Part shown: one piece after another, positions 13,862-15,924 of the stretch
Numbering within the stretch: position 1 is the stretch's first letter
Layout: every line of letters starts with the position of its first letter
DNA from: Methanomethylovorans sp.
Lineage (GTDB): Archaea; Halobacteriota; Methanosarcinia; Methanosarcinales; Methanosarcinaceae
Reading direction: 5' to 3'
Length of the DNA stretch: 15,924 nt
Assembly (NCBI GenBank): GCA_020854785.1
Contig: JAHFZE010000116.1
Location: 1 to 15,924, forward strand
Made by a program: the position numbers and the translations under genes
Notes under the pieces: model-generated
The model's database searches: none
The model's input: the letters and a program-made list of their open reading frames with translations, nothing else
Told to the model about the DNA's origin: nothing

Positions 13862-14246
13862 GCATACGGTCACGTACATTTTGATATTAAGACAAACACA
13901 ACTTATATTTCCACATAGTTTTCAGAAGAGTCTAATATCTATTGGAGTTCTTTGAAGTTTTGTAGAAAAGAGATAAGCTTTCCATCATTTTCCAACAAAT
14001 TCTAACAATTGTTGGATTTTATTGGAGTCACTTAGAGATGTGTGTTGTTTTCCAGTTATGAGGGAGAAGTTCCGCCAGGTCTCGGCTGTAGTCATTGTTA
14101 TAAGCAGGGATCCTTGTTAGTACGTCTATCAGCCACTGCCTGGGATTGACATCGCATGATTTCCAGCATCCGAGAAGTGAGTACATAATGGCTGCATTTT
14201 CAGCTGCATCATGATTGCCACAGAATAAATAGTTTTTCCGTCCCAG
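13858..14246 (-). mobile_element. IS66-family remnant: 3' end only
   Basis: GTAAGCATACGGTCACGT at 13858 resembles the GTAA-starting terminal repeats of the intact IS66 copy (GTAAGCCTTCGG). It marks the outer end of a second IS66-type element that interrupts istA. About 170 bp of non-coding tail follow, with a CCAACAA / TTGTTGG dyad at 13992-14015, then the C-terminus of tnpC on the minus strand. The rest of the element is replaced at 14247 by a different mobile end. The other side of the target duplication is therefore not available to check. Confidence 0.7.
14028..14246 (-). pseudogene. IS66 TnpC, C-terminal fragment
   Basis: Read on the minus strand from 14246 to the TGA at 14028-14030 are 72 residues: LGRKNYLFCGNHDAAENAAI, MYSLLGCWKSCDVNPRQWLI, DVLTRIPAYNNDYSRDLAEL, LPHNWKTTHISK. 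This is the C-terminus of an IS66 transposase (compare LGRKNYLFAGSHEAAQQAAM in the intact copy), just downstream of where the catalytic Glu would lie. The differences from the intact copy show it is another IS66 lineage. It is truncated upstream at the recombinase-type inverted repeat at 14247. Confidence 0.88.
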
Positions 14247-14283
14247 GTTATGGAAAGTTTTCCATAACTAAAGATTATGGAAA
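14247..14283. repeat. Recombinase-type inverted-repeat array (mobile element end)
   Basis: GTTATGGAAA (14247-14256) and TTTCCATAAC (14259-14268) are exact reverse complements separated by GT, and a third copy of the half-site, TTATGGAAA, follows at 14275-14283. Such 9-10 bp arms around a short spacer, with an extra half-site, fit the end of an element moved by tyrosine recombinases. The array starts exactly where IS66 homology stops and lies 130 bp upstream of a recombinase fragment. Confidence 0.5.
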
Positions 14284-14414
14284 CAAAATTATTATGTAAA
14301 CAAATCGATGTAAGGAATTGATATACATTTTATTCTTGCAATAAAATTTTGCATAATATCTTCCTAATTTTAGGGAAGAGACAGCAATGTCGCTGTCACT
14401 TAAAAATAAATATT

Positions 14415-14591
14415 ATGCAGAAAGATTATTCGTCTTTTGAACATTTAAAAGAAGCAGCATCTGATTACCTGGCAGGTATCAAGCGAAGCAAACAAACAAT
14501 AATTATGTATAACTGGATTTGGAGAAAAATCAAGTTATATATGGACAGAAACGACATCGCTAAATGTAGTTCAAAGGTTATTACTTTATAG
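14415..14591 (+). pseudogene. Tyrosine recombinase (integrase), N-terminal fragment
   Basis: The best start is ATG at 14415 (MQKDYSSFEHLKEAASDYLA), giving 58 residues. The sequence SFEHLKEAASDYLAGIKRSK then TIIMYNWIWRKIKLYMDRN reads as the SAM-like core-binding N-terminal domain of phage-type integrases. The catalytic domain with its R-H-R-Y residues is missing. The following 100 bp hold out-of-frame pieces with an integrase-like look, but I cannot prove homology. Two small hairpins (TCTTCC/GGAAGA at 14359-14379; GACAGC/GCTGTC at 14380-14397) lie upstream. It may be the first gene of a recombinase-in-trio type element, but that rests on the repeat array only. Confidence 0.5.
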
Positions 14592-14685
14592 ACATTGATT
14601 AGCTTATAAGCCAACATGATATTGAATGAAAAGGTACTATTCAAAAGGAATTTTCATTGGGGAAGAAATATCGTACTTATGGATA

Positions 14686-14761
14686 GGGATAGGGTTAAAT
14701 CTGAGGTCTTAGCTACTTTAGATTATCCGCCTTCCCTGTCCCTTGGATAACAGAAAGGGGG
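14686..14761 (+). promoter_or_regulatory. Leader with two competing hairpins upstream of the precursor gene
   Basis: GGGATAGGG (14686-14694) can pair with CCCTGTCCC (14734-14742) over nine positions in RNA, counting one U-G pair. The same CCC plus TT (14740-14744) can instead pair with AAGGG in the run at 14755-14761. The two stems cannot form together. The second stem encloses ATAACAG, shared with the leader of the dead precursor at 1131-1137. The start codon is 102 bp further on. An attenuator-like switch is possible; no ligand or function can be named. Confidence 0.4.
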
Positions 14762-14862
14762 TGAATATGAGAAGATAGTGATTTTCTGTGACAATGATTA
14801 CAGCCTGTGAAATGATATAACAGGAAAATAGATTGTAAATACAAACTAAATGTTTAATTATT

Positions 14863-15114
14863 ATGAAAAATCTTAAAAAATTAAACATCAATCCTGAAAG
14901 ATTGATGAAGAATGAAGAACTAAAATCTATAAGAGGTGGAGAGGGAAGCTCAGAGTGGGCTTTGTGCAAGGCCTATTACTATGATTCTATAGTAACCTTA
15001 GGAAGTGTATGTGTATCTAATTGTACTCCACAAGAAGCAATGGAGGCTTGCATCGGTTTATATCCTGGTACATATATTGCACAATGTACTAGTATAAATT
15101 GTTCACCGGAGTGA
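14863..15114 (+). CDS. GG-leader RiPP/bacteriocin-like precursor peptide, six core cysteines
   Basis: This is an 83-aa precursor. Residues 1-26 form a leader (MKNLKKLNINPERL, then MKNEELKSIRGG) of the Bacteroidota double-glycine type, normally cut after Gly-Gly by a C39 peptidase-exporter. The 57-residue core begins EGSSEWALCKAYYYDS and contains six cysteines (ALC, SVC, SNC, EAC, AQC, INC), a YYY run and many Ser/Thr, and ends CSPE. Cysteines could form disulfides or be modified; Ser/Thr could be glycosylated or dehydrated. The adjacent exporter gene is dead, and a glycosyltransferase/LanC-like pair lies 8 kb upstream, so processing would need proteins from elsewhere. The start is fixed by leader homology with the dead copy at 1224. 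A terminator-like palindrome follows 92 bp after the stop. Confidence 0.88.
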   Translation: MKNLKKLNINPERLMKNEELKSIRGGEGSSEWALCKAYYYDSIVTLGSVCVSNCTPQEAMEACIGLYPGTYIAQCTSINCSPE

Positions 15115-15205
15115 GTTGAAAACAATATTGAGTATCCAAATTGTGCAAACAGAAAATTAATAGATTTTTTTGCACTTAAATCCTGGTTCTCTTATTGAAA
15201 GCTAA

Positions 15206-15241
15206 CCAAGGAGTTCATAATTATAATTATGAACTCCTTGG
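15206..15241. terminator. Perfect 36-bp palindrome, likely terminator of the precursor gene
   Basis: CCAAGGAGTTCATAATTA and its reverse complement meet at the centre without mismatch, giving 18-bp arms (TATA at the middle would be the loop). It is 92 bp after the precursor stop. The following bases (ATTTAG) are only weakly T-rich, so it could be a bidirectional terminator, an mRNA 3' stabiliser or a symmetric protein site. Confidence 0.6.
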
Positions 15242-15594
15242 ATTTAGTATGAATCAATTACTCTATTTAAACATCTTTAACAGTATGCTTGATTGGCTTG
15301 CATCGAGAAAGAATGAAAAACACTTGTAAAAAGCAAGATCATAGAATGATGTATCCATTGATAATGAAATAGAAATAAAAGTCAAGACCATTCTTTTTTT
15401 GATGACATTTAAGTGGCAAAAGAATCATATAATCATTTTCTATTCTATAATACTCTTACTATACTCTTTAAGTTTTGTTATATTTTCTTTGTAAGTATGC
15501 ACTTTTATTAATTGATGAGTAGTTTAATAAAAAAGTTGTCTAACATTATATTTTTATAAATCATTTACTATGAGTTATTAAGAATTCCATCTGT
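15242..15594. other. A/T-rich intergenic region before the C39 relic
   Basis: I find no gene. Only very short frames occur (for example MLDWLASRKNEKHL at about 15292). The region is strongly A/T-rich with several T-runs. TTTG-like motifs around 15474-15493 could contribute to a promoter for the downstream exporter gene, but none matches the TTTG / TAnnTTTG pair at correct spacing. Confidence 0.5.
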
Positions 15595-15789
15595 ATGAAA
15601 TTTTATCATTTTTCACAGCAGGATTCAAGGGATTGTGGTCCGACATGTCTTCAGATGATATCTAAATACTATGGAAAGACGTATTCATTATAATACTTGC
15701 GGACAAAATCATTCACTACTAAATTAGGTGTCTCAATGCTCAACATAAGTGATACTGCTGAAAGTATAGGTTTTCGTACACGCGGTGTC
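15595..15789 (+). pseudogene. C39 peptidase-containing ABC exporter, N-terminal relic with nonsense codon
   Basis: From ATG at 15595: MKFYHFSQQDSRDCGPTCLQ, MISKYYGKTYSL, TAA (15691-15693), then YLRTKSFTTKLGVSMLNISD and TAESIGFRTRGV. This is the first 65 residues of a C39 bacteriocin-processing domain. The catalytic Cys is C14 in QDSRDCGPTC, with Gln8 or Gln9 as the expected oxyanion-hole residue. The TAA sits where Gln is usual, so CAA to TAA explains it. Homology ends at 15789; beyond it another sequence starts, and the His/Asp half of the peptidase, the membrane domain and the ATPase are gone. The intact gene would have cut and exported GG-leader peptides such as the one at 14863. Confidence 0.88.
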
Positions 15790-15812
15790 TTAACCCCCTA
15801 TAACCTGGACAG
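15786..15812. mobile_element. Possible IS3-like terminal repeat at the exporter breakpoint
   Basis: Where C39 homology stops, the sequence reads TGTCTTAACCCCC then TATAACCTGGACAG. The TG start, a C-run at about position 9 and GGACAG near position 22-27 resemble IS150/IS3-group ends (TG...CACCC...TTGGACAG). No OrfA or OrfB sequence is visible before the window ends, so this is a guess from the end sequence and position. Confidence 0.3.
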
Positions 15813-15924
15813 ATTTTTCAAAAGAATATAGAACTTCTTGTTTGATGTTCTCGTTATTTTCATTCATCATCCGATCAGCAAAGTTAGCCGTATCTCTGGA
15901 TTTGTCAAGAGCAAGGCGAGTGTC
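15790..15924 (-). CDS. Unknown protein, C-terminal 44 residues (partial)
   Basis: A minus-strand frame enters from beyond the right edge and stops at TAA (15790-15792). It reads LALDKSRDTANFADRMMNEN, NENIKQEVLYSFEKSVQVIG, G. The amphipathic, Asn/Glu/Lys-rich look suggests real coding sequence rather than chance, but I do not recognise a family. It ends exactly at the exporter breakpoint, so it could be carried by the element that truncated the exporter. Confidence 0.35.
   Translation of the reverse strand, partial: DTRLALDKSRDTANFADRMMNENNENIKQEVLYSFEKSVQVIGG

Noticed and set aside
14592..14685. Continuation of the recombinase in other frames (KGTIQKEF, GKKYRTYG)
   Set aside because: It looks mildly integrase-like but has stops and I could not align it to a conserved motif with confidence.

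Overview
The window reads as an accessory, heavily IS-disrupted chromosomal region of a Bacteroidota bacterium (Bacteroidales-like). The indications are AT-rich DNA, an intact GG-leader natural-product precursor of the type common in that phylum, a 6-bladed beta-propeller lipoprotein, a promoter of the Bacteroidota TTTG / TAnnTTTG type, and IS families (IS1634, IS4, IS630, IS110, IS1380, IS66, IS21) in their Bacteroidota forms. No rRNA or tRNA gene and no CRISPR array was seen.

Left part (1-1602): the C-terminus of an HlyD-type secretion adaptor runs in from outside. It is followed by a small predicted helix-turn-helix protein and then the remains of a GG-leader peptide gene (1224-1300). That leader has lost one A near its start and is fused right after its Gly-Gly to a decayed, reverse-oriented IS66 tnpC fragment.

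IS block A (1603-5221): a complete IS1634-type element (inverted repeats 1603-1617 / 3585-3599), a truncated IS4-type transposase, and a complete IS630-type element flanked by TA. The IS630 transposase is split over two frames at an A8 run.

Biosynthetic pair (5253-7080): a galactosyltransferase-like glycosyltransferase and a LanC-like protein lie 28 bp apart as an operon. The IS630 element sits only about 30 bp upstream, so their native promoter is probably lost. Downstream are a good Bacteroidota promoter and a 21-codon ORF of unknown meaning.

IS block B (about 7440-11837): a frameshifted IS110 transposase with a structured 5' non-coding stretch, fused to an IS1380 transposase pseudogene. 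That pseudogene is itself split by an intact IS66 element with perfect 8-bp target duplications (TTATCACC).

Right part (12109-15924): an intact beta-propeller lipoprotein gene, then nested remnants. These are an IS21 end with six repeats at an exact 23-bp period plus an istA fragment, cut by an IS66 3' end, cut in turn by a tyrosine-recombinase element end with a recombinase N-terminal fragment. After them comes an intact 83-aa GG-leader precursor with six core cysteines, preceded by a leader RNA with competing hairpins and followed by a perfect 36-bp palindrome. Last is the start of a C39-peptidase transporter gene killed by a nonsense codon and truncated by what may be another IS.

Taken together, the non-IS genes look like parts of a RiPP system: two precursor loci (one dead), a glycosyltransferase, a LanC-like protein, an HlyD adaptor and a dead C39 exporter. 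The system is being dismantled by transposition. Which precursor the modification genes act on cannot be told from the sequence.
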